64,000 nt of DNA from Paenibacillus sp. 1011MAR3C5 (lineage in GTDB: Bacteria > Bacillota > Bacilli > Paenibacillales > Paenibacillaceae). Under the pieces are notes generated by a model. The model saw nothing but the letters and a program-made list of their open reading frames with translations. It had not been told where the DNA came from and made no database searches. This document shows positions 42,861 to 51,748 of this stretch, in pieces; position 1 is the first letter of the stretch, and the number at the start of each line of letters is the position of its first letter. The translations under genes and the position numbers were made by a program. The DNA lies in NCBI RefSeq assembly GCF_003591485.1, contig NZ_QZCF01000001.1:124001-188000 (forward strand), given 5' to 3'.

Positions 42861-43246
42861 GAATGTTCCTCCCCCTCATACTCGACAATCACATGTGCAT
42901 AATTCCATTGAACAAAGATTGCTGTAATACGTTCTACTCCAGCTGCGACCAGATCCTTTACGCTATCTTTGCGTATCCCCATCATCTCTGCCGCTGCTTG
43001 TTGCGTTGCATCATTTTCATATATCCAGGCGACTGCTTCTCTCTGGCGGTTCGTAAGTCCAGCTATTTGTATTGCTGTATTCAAATCGATCAGAATATCT
43101 GATGCCGACATATCGCCTCTTCCTCTACGAGCTGAGATTCTATGCTGATCACGAAGCAATTGCTTGACTCCAGTGGAAGTATTAAGGGCATATTCTTGAG
43201 CATATCTTCTTGCGTTTTTCATCATATCCAAGTTGTTCATCCGCAT
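42857..43246 (-). CDS. Sigma-70 region 4-like (ArpU-type) late regulator
   Basis: 129 residues. Residues ~45-110 read ILIDLNTAIQIAGLTNRQRE, AVAWIYENDATQQAAAEMMG, IRKDSVKDLVAAGVERIT. The ATQQAAAEMMGIRKDSV stretch is a helix-turn-helix of the sigma-70 region 4 / ArpU kind that activates phage late genes. It is the first gene after the strong promoter with SOS box. It would be produced after DNA damage and may in turn switch on the structural operon. Confidence 0.7.
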   Translation of the reverse strand: MRMNNLDMMKNARRYAQEYALNTSTGVKQLLRDQHRISARRGRGDMSASDILIDLNTAIQIAGLTNRQREAVAWIYENDATQQAAAEMMGIRKDSVKDLVAAGVERITAIFVQWNYAHVIVEYEGEEHS

Positions 43247-43296
43247 TTAGTTGTCCCCCGTTTTTTTTAATGATTGAACCCACCAACAATAAAAAA

Positions 43297-43340
43297 CGAA
43301 CTTATGTTCTTATTTTATCTATGAAAAGTACAAGAGTCAA
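43297..43340 (-). promoter_or_regulatory. Sigma-A promoter with LexA-type SOS box at the start site
   Basis: On the - strand TTGACT (43340-43335), 17 bases, TAAAAT (43317-43312), then AGAACATAAGTTCG (43310-43297). The box covers the expected +1 region, where a bound LexA would block RNA polymerase. GAACATAAGTTC fits the Bacillales LexA consensus GAAC-N4-GTTC. Confidence 0.8.
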
Positions 43341-43400
43341 CCTCTTTTATTGAATATCGCCAAGTATGTATTACTTTCTTGTACAAAAATTGTTGTACTT
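43326..43400. repeat. Three copies of an AAGTACAA-type operator motif
   Basis: AAGTACAA (43326-43333, inside the promoter spacer), TTGTACAA (43379-43386) and TTGTACTT (43393-43400). The last two form an inverted pair. A second repressor or activator may bind here in addition to LexA. Confidence 0.4.
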
Positions 43401-43417
43401 CACATCGATTTGTTCAG

Positions 43418-43467
43418 GTCAGAGTGCAAAAAAAGGATAGCTATCATGATAGCTATCCTTATCTGAC
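43418..43467 (-). terminator. 28-bp perfect palindrome with outer arms and T tract (- strand)
   Basis: AAGGATAGCTATCA (43433-43446) is followed by its exact reverse complement (43447-43460). GTCAGA (43419-43424) and TCTGAC (43462-43467) can pair outside it. Read on the - strand the stem ends in seven T. It could end leftward transcription before element B's promoter. Confidence 0.6.
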
Positions 43468-43868
43468 ACTTTTTAATTTTGATCGTAACATCCCTTGGCT
43501 CCAATCTACTTTTCCCGACCTTCTCCATTCGGAAATTCTTCAATAGGTAATAGTTCAAATAATGTTCGATTGCTGCAAACATCTTTTCCTTGAACGTCTA
43601 TACTAGTCGAGGGTATACGAGTACTTCATTTCTTCAAATATTCGAACTTCTAAATCTATAGAATGGTTAATAAAAGGCTAAAAAATTTAGTATCCTACAT
43701 CTTTAGGAATGGCATCCGGCCATGTCCACATAGAAAGATATACATATTCTTCGATGTCATTTGAGCAGTTTCAATCATATAAATTTCTGGAAGGATAACT
43801 GTATTTACTCCATCGAGCGCGCGACAGTTGTATCATGTTTCAGCTCCCAGCCGAAATCCAAACACACC
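43468..43868. other. Non-coding stretch with a possible short coding remnant
   Basis: I see no intact gene in these ~400 bases. On the - strand around 43687-43761 a short open stretch contains EEYVYLSMWTWPDAIP and ends in a stop; it reads like the C-terminus of a lost gene. Its upstream part is interrupted by stops. A 60-codon - strand frame at 43400-43582 crosses the palindrome and is not convincing. Confidence 0.3.
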
Positions 43869-43869
43869 A

Positions 43870-43913
43870 AAACGGCGTCCGGACCTTTAATGGTTCGGAC
43901 GCCGTTTCTTTTT
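43870..43913. terminator. Strong hairpin terminator behind the glycanase gene
   Basis: AAACGGCGTCCGGACC (43870-43885) pairs with GGTTCGGACGCCGTTT (43892-43907) with one G-U pair. It stands 35 bases past the stop of the 43949 gene. A CTTTTTG run on the + side makes it possibly bidirectional. Confidence 0.85.
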
Positions 43914-43948
43914 GTCGCTTCACTCCGGCTTCGGCCGGCCGGAAGCGT

Positions 43949-46900
43949 CTATTCGTCCATCAGCTTCATCTCAAGCAGAACTCGCTTCAGCACAACAACC
44001 GCTTCGGCGCGGGTCGCCCGGTCATTTGGCGCAAAGACGACCTCCGTTTTGCCTTGCATAATGCCCCGCTTCACGACGTATTCGACCGCATTCCTGGCCC
44101 ATACGCCGATCCGATCCCGGTCGCCGAACTTGTCGGCTGCCCCGTCCGCCGCGCCGCCGGCGCCCAGCGCATTCGCCGCCATCACCGCCATCTGCTCACG
44201 GGTGATCGTATCGTTCGGCCGGAAGCTTCCATCACCGAAGCCAGAGATTAAGCCGAGCTCCGCCGCAATCGACACTTCGCGATAGAACCAGTCCGACGCC
44301 TTCACATCACTGAAGTCCGCACTGCCGCCGATGCCGGCCCGGAGTCCCAGCGCGCGCACTAGCAGCGCCGCAAATTCAGCGCGGGTGATGGCATCCTGCG
44401 GTGCGAAGCGATCCTCGGACTTGCCGAATACGATCCGCTTCGAGGAGAGCTGCTCAATGCTGGCTCGCGCCCAATGCCCCTCCATGTCGGCGAACGTCTT
44501 GGCACCCTGAACCACAACATAGATGCTGTTGCCTGGGCTCATGATCGTCGCTGTCGTGCTTTCATCCTCCGAAGAGAACAGAGCCGGTACGTAGCGGAAC
44601 TCCCTTGTGCCCGGATCATAGATCATGGCCGCAGATGTCGCCGGGTTCAACCTTCCGTCTACCGTAATCGTGCGTGTCATGTATGTCCGCCCGAAGCCGT
44701 TCAGCTCCTGCAGGCTGTCGCCACGCTTCAGATACAGACGGAACTGCACCGGCTCTCCCGCAAGCTCAAGCCCGGCCGCCCGCGCCTGTGACGCGATTTC
44801 ATCGCGAAGCTGTGCTGTGACGCCTTCCATTTTCAAGATCAGCGTGCCATCCGCTTCTGTGCCGCCCTCCTTGACGTACGGAGCAATCAGCCTCATGAAG
44901 TCGACTGGCAGCACGTAGCTGGCTCTGCCCGACTTCGCAACGACCGATGCGTCCGGATTTTGCACCGCCGCTGCCCGAAGTGCCGCAATCGACAGCTCCG
45001 CGACGCCTTGCGAATCGACGGACAGCTCGATGACCGGCAGCTTGCCCGCTGCGCCTTCGCTCAGCCTTCTATCATTATCAGCCGAGCTTCCCGGCAGCTC
45101 GGTCGGTCCGCCCGTTCCGGAACCTTGCCCCGGTCCCTCCGGTCTATCCGACAGCCGATGGATCCGGAAGGCGTCTCCCGCTGCATTGTTGATTGTCCCG
45201 AACTTCGTATGGCGGATGATGACATTTTTGAAATTAATCGCGCCTTTAACCGTCGAGCCGACCTCTATGCCGGTCAGTCCGGCTCCATCGATGACCATAT
45301 CCTCTACTGTCACCTTAGCGCGCTCGCTGCTTACGGATCCCAGCGTCTTGGCGCCGCCGATGGACAAGCCATGGTATGTGCTGTCGAGCGCCGTATTGTG
45401 GCGAATGATGACTTCGCTGTCAATATCGCGATCATAGGCGTATATCCAAATTGCACCTGTGCTGTAGCCCGCGCCGGGGTCGTTGCTGCCTGTGCGGATC
45501 AGCGTATTCCGCTCCACAACGAACGTGCCCTCGTACGGCGTAGGCGTGAACTTCGTCGATACGCTGATGCCTGAACCGTGGGTAACCGTGTCCAGCACAA
45601 TATTGTCCTGAACCTTATGGTTTTTGCCGCCAAAAACAATGATGTTGTTGGCCAGCCACGGCAGCTGCACTGTATTGAAACGGTACGTGTTGTTTTCTGT
45701 GTAGTCGGTCGGCACGTTCTCCACGAAAGACCACATTGCCATACCATCGTCGCCGGGATACCGGATGTTCATATGCTCGGCCATGCTGTTTTTCGTGTTT
45801 ACGGCGAAATTCATGCCGTCCGCCATGACGTTGCGAATACGCGAGCCAGCGATATAGAATTCATCCGTATACAGGTCGGTATTGAACGTGTAGCCGCCTT
45901 TGTTGATCGGACGTGTGAGCCACAGCCCGGTCTTCGTGTGCTCAATCCACACGTTCTGGACCGTCGAACCGGGACCAAACGCCCCTTCAAACCCGTTCGT
46001 CTGCGCAATGTCGTCGCGCACGCTGATTTTTCCATCGATGAACAGATCGAATACGCCGATATTGCTGCCGTTGCCAAAAAACTTCGCTCCGTTCAGAATC
46101 GTATGCCATTTGCCCGCTCCGCGGATCGTCACGTTGTCGAGTATCAGCAGTCCGTCGCCAACCTCAAACGTGCCTTCCGGCACCCAGACGCCTTTTCCCG
46201 CAGACTTCGCGGCTTCCATCGCGGCTTTGAACGCCTCCGTATCATCCAAGCCGTCATCCGCTACAGCGCCGAACTCAGCAATCGACAGGAAGCCCTCCGG
46301 CATCTCCAGCGCAGGTCCCGCCTGCTCCAGATCAACCAGGTCGATAATATAGTACTCTGCTGCGTCTGACTCCCGCACTTCCAGCCTGACGATGGATCCC
46401 GCCGGAATCTGTCCGATGATCGCCCGCGCGTCGTCATAGAAGCGATGCGCGCTTCCTTGCTTCGGATCGTTCGACCACGGATAGTTGCCGTATACCCAAG
46501 CATAAGCCGAGTTCAAATCCAGCTCAGCGCGCAACTGTCCGTCAACGTAAACGCCGATCGTTGCTTCAATGCCTCCGCCTGTCGGCGCATCCGGGATTGA
46601 GTAACGGACGACGATCGAATCGGCGTCCTTGGCCGCTTCGAACTCCACGTAATGCCCCGTCTCGCTCAGCCTGACTGCTTGCCGCCCGGATGCCTCCGAC
46701 GCCACGTCCAGATAGACGCGGGACGGTCCCAGCAGCGAGCCGTTGGTCGCCATATGCTCCGCTTCATATGTCGTATACGGCAGAGTAGCGCCGCGATAGT
46801 CCAAATTGACGTTGTCTTGCACCACGACGGCATCAACCAGCGCTTGCCCCGTCCCGGTATCCGCTGCTGTCCGTTCCAGACTGACGGAGTTGTAGCCCTC

Positions 46901-49900
46901 ACGCAGCGGCAGGGTAACGGACAATTCCCGCCATACGCCGCTTCCGGTTGGCGCAAGCTGCAATTGTCCTGCGTCCAAGCCGTTTACCTTCAAAGTCAGC
47001 GTTTGCGCAGTAACGGACGGATTGCTGTACCGGATCGCAGCTTTGTACTCACCGTCCTCCTGCCCGTTCACCGCCATTATTGTCCGCGCGCCCGTCTTGC
47101 TGAAGCCTGACGCGTAGCCGGCTGCTCCCGCAGCTCCCGACGTTACCGCAACGCCGCCGGAGACGAATGCTTTTTCCGCTTCGTAACGAACAGTACCTGC
47201 CACCGGATCAAGCGTCCAGCGGGAGGCATCATCGCCAGGAGTGCCATATTGCACCGTTTCGCCGTTTTGCCGCAGCTGCTGGCCGCTCAGCAATACGCTG
47301 ACGATCTCTTCGTAGCCCAGAATCTCGCGAATATTCCATTGCGCACCAAGTCCGATAGGCGACGATCCGCCGACGCTTGTCGTTACTTCGGAGCCGACGG
47401 ATGACACCATGAGCAAACGGCCGCTTGCCCGGTTCTTGAACAGCTTGTGGCCGTTATAGTCCTGTATCAGCCAATGGGCCTGCGGGTCGTCCACCGATGC
47501 CGCAGCCTTTGCCGGAATCGCCTTGCCGCCTCGCTCTAACAGCAGCTCGCCCGTTGCCTTGTTGATCAGACGCACATAGTTCGAATCGTCGAAGATCGCC
47601 GTTGCCGCATTAAGCTGAGGCTCCTCCGGCCATTCCGGCGTCACTGCCTCTGCCGGCGCCGTCTCGAACGTCCAATGCAGGCTTGGACTCGAAATCAGAT
47701 GAAGGCCGCGCTCTGGATAACCCAGTGACGAAGCCGTATTCAAATATTCATCCGAATAGCCAGGCATCAAGCTCCGGAGCATAAAATCGTCTCCAATCGG
47801 AGCCCCTTCCACGATCCATTGCGAATTGCCGGCGATGACGCCGCTTGCCGTCGCTTCGGCATATTTGTAGTCCGGCGTCAGGGATAGGTACATACCGGTC
47901 GCGCGGTTTTTAATCCGCTGCGTGCCGTCGCCGCTCTCCAGCAGCCAATGCGAATAAGCATTGTCAGCCGCAGGTTCGCCATATACGACCACGTTTTTGT
48001 CCGATTGCAGCAAATATTGCCCGTTTGCGGCATTTTTGATCCGGATATAATTGGCCGGCAGCAGCAGTTGATCCGCCGGTACGCCTTCCATAACGAATTG
48101 AATGTCGTCATCACCGGGTTGCGGATTCTCGACCTGCTGTACATGGCCGAGCTCATCCTTGGTTGAGAGGAAGCGCCAAGGATTCCATACGTTATTGAAC
48201 TGCACATATCCGGCTGTCGCCGCGTCTTCGATCATCCATTTGGGACTCGCCGATCCCCATTCCATCTCAAAATGCTCGACGCTGATCGCCGACGCCGGGT
48301 TGTCACGGTCCATAAATTCAATATTAATGTAATGGCCGGTTGCGCGGTTGCGGACATATTGCGCTCCGTCTCCGGCATCCTCCATGAACCAGTGCGTACG
48401 GGAATCGGAGGCGTCCAGATCGCCGTAGCGAAGCTCCTTATCCTGCTCATACCAGTAACCGCTTGCGCTTTTGCTTTTGATTCGCACATACGGGGACATG
48501 TTCGGCGCGTTTTCGAACGCAAACCATTTGCTGTCCTCCGCTTCCGGGGACGTCAATTGCGCGGAGCGAATACGCTGCAGATGGCCAAGACCATCCTGGT
48601 TCGTCAAATAATGATCGTTTGTCCAGCCGTTCTTGAACGCTTGGAGCTCTCCGTTTTCCTCCACGATCCATTTGTGGCTGCTCCACGCCGCATCCACCTC
48701 GATGACGCGAACAGCCATGTCCGCATTCTCAATCTCGGATTCGTCCGAACCCGACGGCTGCATCGACACGTAATGTCCCGTAGCCCGGTTGCGGATGACC
48801 TTGCGCCCGCCGTCCGATTCCTCCACCAGCCAATGCGACAGAAAATCGGTGTCGGCCGGATCGCCGTATTTTACTACGCCATGGTCCTCATACCAATAGT
48901 CGCCCGTCGTATTGTTTTTAATGCGCACATAAGACACGGCATCATCCGCAACGGCCACAAACTGCCATTTTGGGCTGCCCCAGTTCGGATTGATGGCGCT
49001 GTATTCCGCGTATTTGGTCAAGTTTTGCAAATTGATATACGCCTGTTCGCCGGAATCGTTGTTCAGGTCCTGCGCGCTCCAGATGTTTTTGCCGCCGCCG
49101 TTATCCTTAATGCGCCACAGCACGCCAAGCAGCTGCTCGTCGGTCAACGTCTCGATATCCAGTGCCGACAACGGCAAATGGCCGGTCGTCTGATTCAGCA
49201 CGTTCAAATAATGGCCGGTCTCGCGGTTCTGGATCAGACTGCGGCCGTTGTAGCGCGTCACAATCCATTCGGCGCGTTGGTCGCCAGGTCTTGCGTTGCC
49301 GTATTTCAACACTCCATTGCCATCTTCGTACAAATACATGTTTTGCCATACATTGCGGATTTGCACGATCTGCGGGTCTCCACCCGCGCTTGCGGCCGGG
49401 TCCTCTACGTACCACTGAGCATCGCTGCCCGCGGGATCGACCTCTCCCGATTGGGCGAAGCCCATTGCGTCTCCGACATGGATGTAATGGCCGGACCGGA
49501 TCACGCTTTCCAGGCTTACAAAATTATCATATAGAGGCGATTCGTTCAGCCGCCATTGTCCCGCTCCGCCTTCATCCGCCAGCACCTCCAGCGGATCTTC
49601 GGCAGCTCCGATATTTTCGGGCGAAATATAGAGCCCGGACTGCAAATTGCGAACTCTTTTGCTTCCGTTGTAATCCTCTATGATCCATTGGTAAGCGGCG
49701 CTGTCCGCCTCCAGCGTCCCGTATCTCACCAGTCCCTGATCCTCAAACAAATAAATCTTACTGTTCTCGTCGCCGATGTCCCGATAGTTGACGAGCCTGA
49801 CCGGCTGGACGGCGGGAGCGACTTCGATTCGCCACTGTGCATTGTCATTGCCGGCATTCGACCAGTTGTTAGATCGGACAAATATGTCATCGAACTGCGT

Positions 49901-50845
49901 GTTCAGCACGTATGTCCCTTGCGGAATCTCCTCCGGCGAGTCTTCCCCCGTTTCGGCCGCATATACGTTCGTGAAGGTGACGTAACCCGTGTTCGAGACG
50001 GGCGACATCACCCATTGGTTTTTGGAGCTTGCATCCCAGGTCTTTCCTGCGATCGCCGCCCAGTGCGTACCTTGTGTGATCACATGATTCGTAAGCGCGT
50101 TGCGGAGCTCGACCGTCGCACCCCCGTCTCCGTTATCCGCTACCTCATGCACGTACCAGTGGGATGCCGCATCGTGGTAAGCGATATCGCCGTATGCGAT
50201 TTTCCCCTTGTCCTCTCCCTCTTCCGTCACTTCGTAGAGATAAGCTTGCTGGGATTTGTTGTAAATCCGCACAGCCTGCTCCGTCGGCGCCGTCTCAAAC
50301 GACCATTGCGGGCTTTCCCATTCCGCGCCGATATCGCCGCTTACCTGGGCGTAACCAAGCTGATCCTCCTCGTGGATAAAATATGTGCCGCCCGTAAACT
50401 TTTCGCTGCGGATCGTGAATTGACCCGCGCGGTTGACCGCCGGCTCCACGATCCAAGCCGTCTCGCCCCCATCTGCGGTTGACGCCGTTGTCAGCGCGCT
50501 AGTGCGTCCGGCAATGTCCGCGACAGATATGTATTGTCCTGACGCACGGTTGCGAATAGACTTGGAACCGCTTCCATTTATCCCCTCCTCAATCGCCCAA
50601 TGCGAGTTGGCATCGGTAGCCGACGTGAAGCCGTAACGGACGATACCGCTTTCATCCTCGTACAAATAATGGCCTGTCCACTTGTTTTTGATGCGCACGA
50701 ACTCGCCTGCCGGCTCCGGGCCCTGTGCTGCCCAGACTGTGTCATCTCCGCCGAACGGCACCATTGGCCCGGCAGCCAACGTAGACAGCAGCATGACAAT
50801 CGCCAGCAATAGCGATATCGGTTTTCTCTTGTGTAGCATCAACAT
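43949..50845 (-). CDS. Giant S-layer-anchored glycanase (RICIN-like repeats, CBMs, GH87-like beta-helix, 3 SLH)
   Basis: 2298 residues. ATG 50845 follows AGGAGG by 9 bases and starts the signal peptide (HKRKPISLLLAIVMLLSTLA ... VWA). About eight repeats of ~140 residues follow (~45-1215), each opening VRIKNxxTGxYLYED and holding IRNRATGHYI, like trefoil/RICIN lectin units. Two beta-sandwich CBMs (~1218-1345 YEAEKAFVSGG; ~1358-1515 YEAEHMATNG ... NYPWSNDP) lead to a parallel beta-helix (~1518-1890: FGAVADDGLDDTEAFKAAME, RYPGDDGMAMWSF). This CBM-plus-helix layout resembles GH87 alpha-1,3-glucanases; exact substrate is unproven. Three SLH domains (~2113-2298) anchor it. The gene is higher in GC than the phage DNA around it. 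Confidence 0.8.
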   Translation of the reverse strand: MLMLHKRKPISLLLAIVMLLSTLAAGPMVPFGGDDTVWAAQGPEPAGEFVRIKNKWTGHYLYEDESGIVRYGFTSATDANSHWAIEEGINGSGSKSIRNRASGQYISVADIAGRTSALTTASTADGGETAWIVEPAVNRAGQFTIRSEKFTGGTYFIHEEDQLGYAQVSGDIGAEWESPQWSFETAPTEQAVRIYNKSQQAYLYEVTEEGEDKGKIAYGDIAYHDAASHWYVHEVADNGDGGATVELRNALTNHVITQGTHWAAIAGKTWDASSKNQWVMSPVSNTGYVTFTNVYAAETGEDSPEEIPQGTYVLNTQFDDIFVRSNNWSNAGNDNAQWRIEVAPAVQPVRLVNYRDIGDENSKIYLFEDQGLVRYGTLEADSAAYQWIIEDYNGSKRVRNLQSGLYISPENIGAAEDPLEVLADEGGAGQWRLNESPLYDNFVSLESVIRSGHYIHVGDAMGFAQSGEVDPAGSDAQWYVEDPAASAGGDPQIVQIRNVWQNMYLYEDGNGVLKYGNARPGDQRAEWIVTRYNGRSLIQNRETGHYLNVLNQTTGHLPLSALDIETLTDEQLLGVLWRIKDNGGGKNIWSAQDLNNDSGEQAYINLQNLTKYAEYSAINPNWGSPKWQFVAVADDAVSYVRIKNNTTGDYWYEDHGVVKYGDPADTDFLSHWLVEESDGGRKVIRNRATGHYVSMQPSGSDESEIENADMAVRVIEVDAAWSSHKWIVEENGELQAFKNGWTNDHYLTNQDGLGHLQRIRSAQLTSPEAEDSKWFAFENAPNMSPYVRIKSKSASGYWYEQDKELRYGDLDASDSRTHWFMEDAGDGAQYVRNRATGHYINIEFMDRDNPASAISVEHFEMEWGSASPKWMIEDAATAGYVQFNNVWNPWRFLSTKDELGHVQQVENPQPGDDDIQFVMEGVPADQLLLPANYIRIKNAANGQYLLQSDKNVVVYGEPAADNAYSHWLLESGDGTQRIKNRATGMYLSLTPDYKYAEATASGVIAGNSQWIVEGAPIGDDFMLRSLMPGYSDEYLNTASSLGYPERGLHLISSPSLHWTFETAPAEAVTPEWPEEPQLNAATAIFDDSNYVRLINKATGELLLERGGKAIPAKAAASVDDPQAHWLIQDYNGHKLFKNRASGRLLMVSSVGSEVTTSVGGSSPIGLGAQWNIREILGYEEIVSVLLSGQQLRQNGETVQYGTPGDDASRWTLDPVAGTVRYEAEKAFVSGGVAVTSGAAGAAGYASGFSKTGARTIMAVNGQEDGEYKAAIRYSNPSVTAQTLTLKVNGLDAGQLQLAPTGSGVWRELSVTLPLREGYNSVSLERTAADTGTGQALVDAVVVQDNVNLDYRGATLPYTTYEAEHMATNGSLLGPSRVYLDVASEASGRQAVRLSETGHYVEFEAAKDADSIVVRYSIPDAPTGGGIEATIGVYVDGQLRAELDLNSAYAWVYGNYPWSNDPKQGSAHRFYDDARAIIGQIPAGSIVRLEVRESDAAEYYIIDLVDLEQAGPALEMPEGFLSIAEFGAVADDGLDDTEAFKAAMEAAKSAGKGVWVPEGTFEVGDGLLILDNVTIRGAGKWHTILNGAKFFGNGSNIGVFDLFIDGKISVRDDIAQTNGFEGAFGPGSTVQNVWIEHTKTGLWLTRPINKGGYTFNTDLYTDEFYIAGSRIRNVMADGMNFAVNTKNSMAEHMNIRYPGDDGMAMWSFVENVPTDYTENNTYRFNTVQLPWLANNIIVFGGKNHKVQDNIVLDTVTHGSGISVSTKFTPTPYEGTFVVERNTLIRTGSNDPGAGYSTGAIWIYAYDRDIDSEVIIRHNTALDSTYHGLSIGGAKTLGSVSSERAKVTVEDMVIDGAGLTGIEVGSTVKGAINFKNVIIRHTKFGTINNAAGDAFRIHRLSDRPEGPGQGSGTGGPTELPGSSADNDRRLSEGAAGKLPVIELSVDSQGVAELSIAALRAAAVQNPDASVVAKSGRASYVLPVDFMRLIAPYVKEGGTEADGTLILKMEGVTAQLRDEIASQARAAGLELAGEPVQFRLYLKRGDSLQELNGFGRTYMTRTITVDGRLNPATSAAMIYDPGTREFRYVPALFSSEDESTTATIMSPGNSIYVVVQGAKTFADMEGHWARASIEQLSSKRIVFGKSEDRFAPQDAITRAEFAALLVRALGLRAGIGGSADFSDVKASDWFYREVSIAAELGLISGFGDGSFRPNDTITREQMAVMAANALGAGGAADGAADKFGDRDRIGVWARNAVEYVVKRGIMQGKTEVVFAPNDRATRAEAVVVLKRVLLEMKLMDE

Positions 50846-51059
50846 TTTCCAAGACCTCCTATTTTGTGAGCTAACCTCATTATAGGATAAGATCCCGGCT
50901 GCTATGATTGGCGTTATTAAGGGGAATATGTGCGTTTTTACGGAAATGGGGCTCAATGGCGAAAAAAGGATATCTTATTCTCATTTGACGGGTGAGCTGG
51001 TACAATGAATATAACTTTCATCTCTTCCAACCCATTTCTACCAATAAAGGGGCCGTGTT

Positions 51060-51257
51060 ATGAAGCAAATAAATCGTCAAATCGTGTCGGATCATGATTT
51101 CGAGAGAATGCGCGTCTTCTCCCAACTTATCGCCGTGTACCGTGACAACGAGCTGCTGGACGGCAATATTCGGATCGTCACCCATAGCGAGCACTCCGTA
51201 ACCTGCGACAACGATATCACTTATATCAAGACGAACCACCAGTTTTACCGTTTGTAG
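51060..51257 (+). CDS. Small conserved-looking hypothetical protein
   Basis: 65 residues, ATG 51060 after AAAGGGGCCGTGTT. MKQINRQIVSDHDFERMRVF ... RDNELLDGNIRIVTHSEHSV ... DITYIKTNHQFYRL is a coherent mixed alpha/beta sequence without low-complexity. It lies alone between the divergent glycanase and the IS110 element. An imperfect hairpin at 51327-51365 (CGATAG...CTATCG) may end its transcript. Function unknown. Confidence 0.6.
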   Translation: MKQINRQIVSDHDFERMRVFSQLIAVYRDNELLDGNIRIVTHSEHSVTCDNDITYIKTNHQFYRL

Positions 51258-51379
51258 GCGGTAATTGTCTGCCTTGCACGCACTAAGACATAAGTTTTTG
51301 ACTCTTCAACTTAGAAATTGATACAACGATAGCAGAGGACGTGAAAAAAAAGTCCTAGACTATCGCAGTTTCATTAAGC

Positions 51380-51748
51380 TCCCTCGAAATGATTCAGTTT
51401 CCTCACTCAGACTCATGAATTCCAGGATTTCATCCTGTAGTTATAATGAAGAAGAGGATGTGGGAGGAGTCGGGGGCGAACAGACGTAAAAATGGGCATG
51501 CGGGAATAAAGGTGAATGCTGTACCACCCATATTGTTCCATTATGCGCACGTCTCCACGTCGCCCTAGCGATTCTCGCTCCCATGTCTCAACGGGTCATA
51601 GCCCTTTCATTCCTTCGTCACATCTAACTACGGGGTGGAGGTCGGTCTTTCTAACGGAACGGGTCCGAGCCCTTTTGCGTAACGTCTCCCGATACTCCGT
51701 ACTTCTTGTAATCCTGCGAATGCTTGAGCTGGTGAGGGTCGACTGCGC
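51380..51748 (-). ncRNA. Candidate non-coding (bridge/seek) RNA region of the IS110 element
   Basis: About 370 bases directly downstream of the transposase are free of convincing ORFs. They contain many short complementary stretches (GAGCGAGAATCGC, GGGCGACG/CGTCGCCC-type, GAAATCCTGGAATTC / CAGGATTTC), consistent with a folded RNA. IS110-family elements carry a guide RNA in a non-coding end: upstream of the gene in the IS110 group, downstream in the IS1111 group. The shorter upstream end (53015-53140) is the alternative site. Inference only; fold and boundaries are not determined. Confidence 0.35.

Larger units (their letters stand above)
27664..43340 (-). mobile_element. Element B: SOS-boxed siphovirus tail locus lacking head core, packaging and lysis genes
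   Basis: Eighteen - strand phage genes run from two regulator-like ORFs (43246-42465) through truncated portal, scaffold-like protein, connector proteins, major tail protein, chaperones, tape measure, distal tail, fibre and tail-tip protein. No frame is broken. Terminase, major capsid protein, integrase, repressor, holin and endolysin are absent. Two GAAC-N4-GTTC boxes stand at the two promoter regions. It may be a degraded prophage or a domesticated tail-like bacteriocin locus; the intact frames and SOS boxes favour the second reading but do not prove it. Confidence 0.75.

Noticed and set aside
43400..43582. A 60-codon - strand frame
   Set aside because: It runs through the 28-bp palindrome, has a weak start and no coherent protein pattern.
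45578..46369. A 263-codon + strand frame opposite the beta-helix domain
   Set aside because: Antisense shadow of the glycanase gene without start signals or recognisable motifs.
48272..50482. Long + strand frames opposite the glycanase (420 and 308 codons)
   Set aside because: They arise from the GC-rich codon bias of the - strand gene; they show no domain pattern, no ribosome sites and mirror the lectin repeats.
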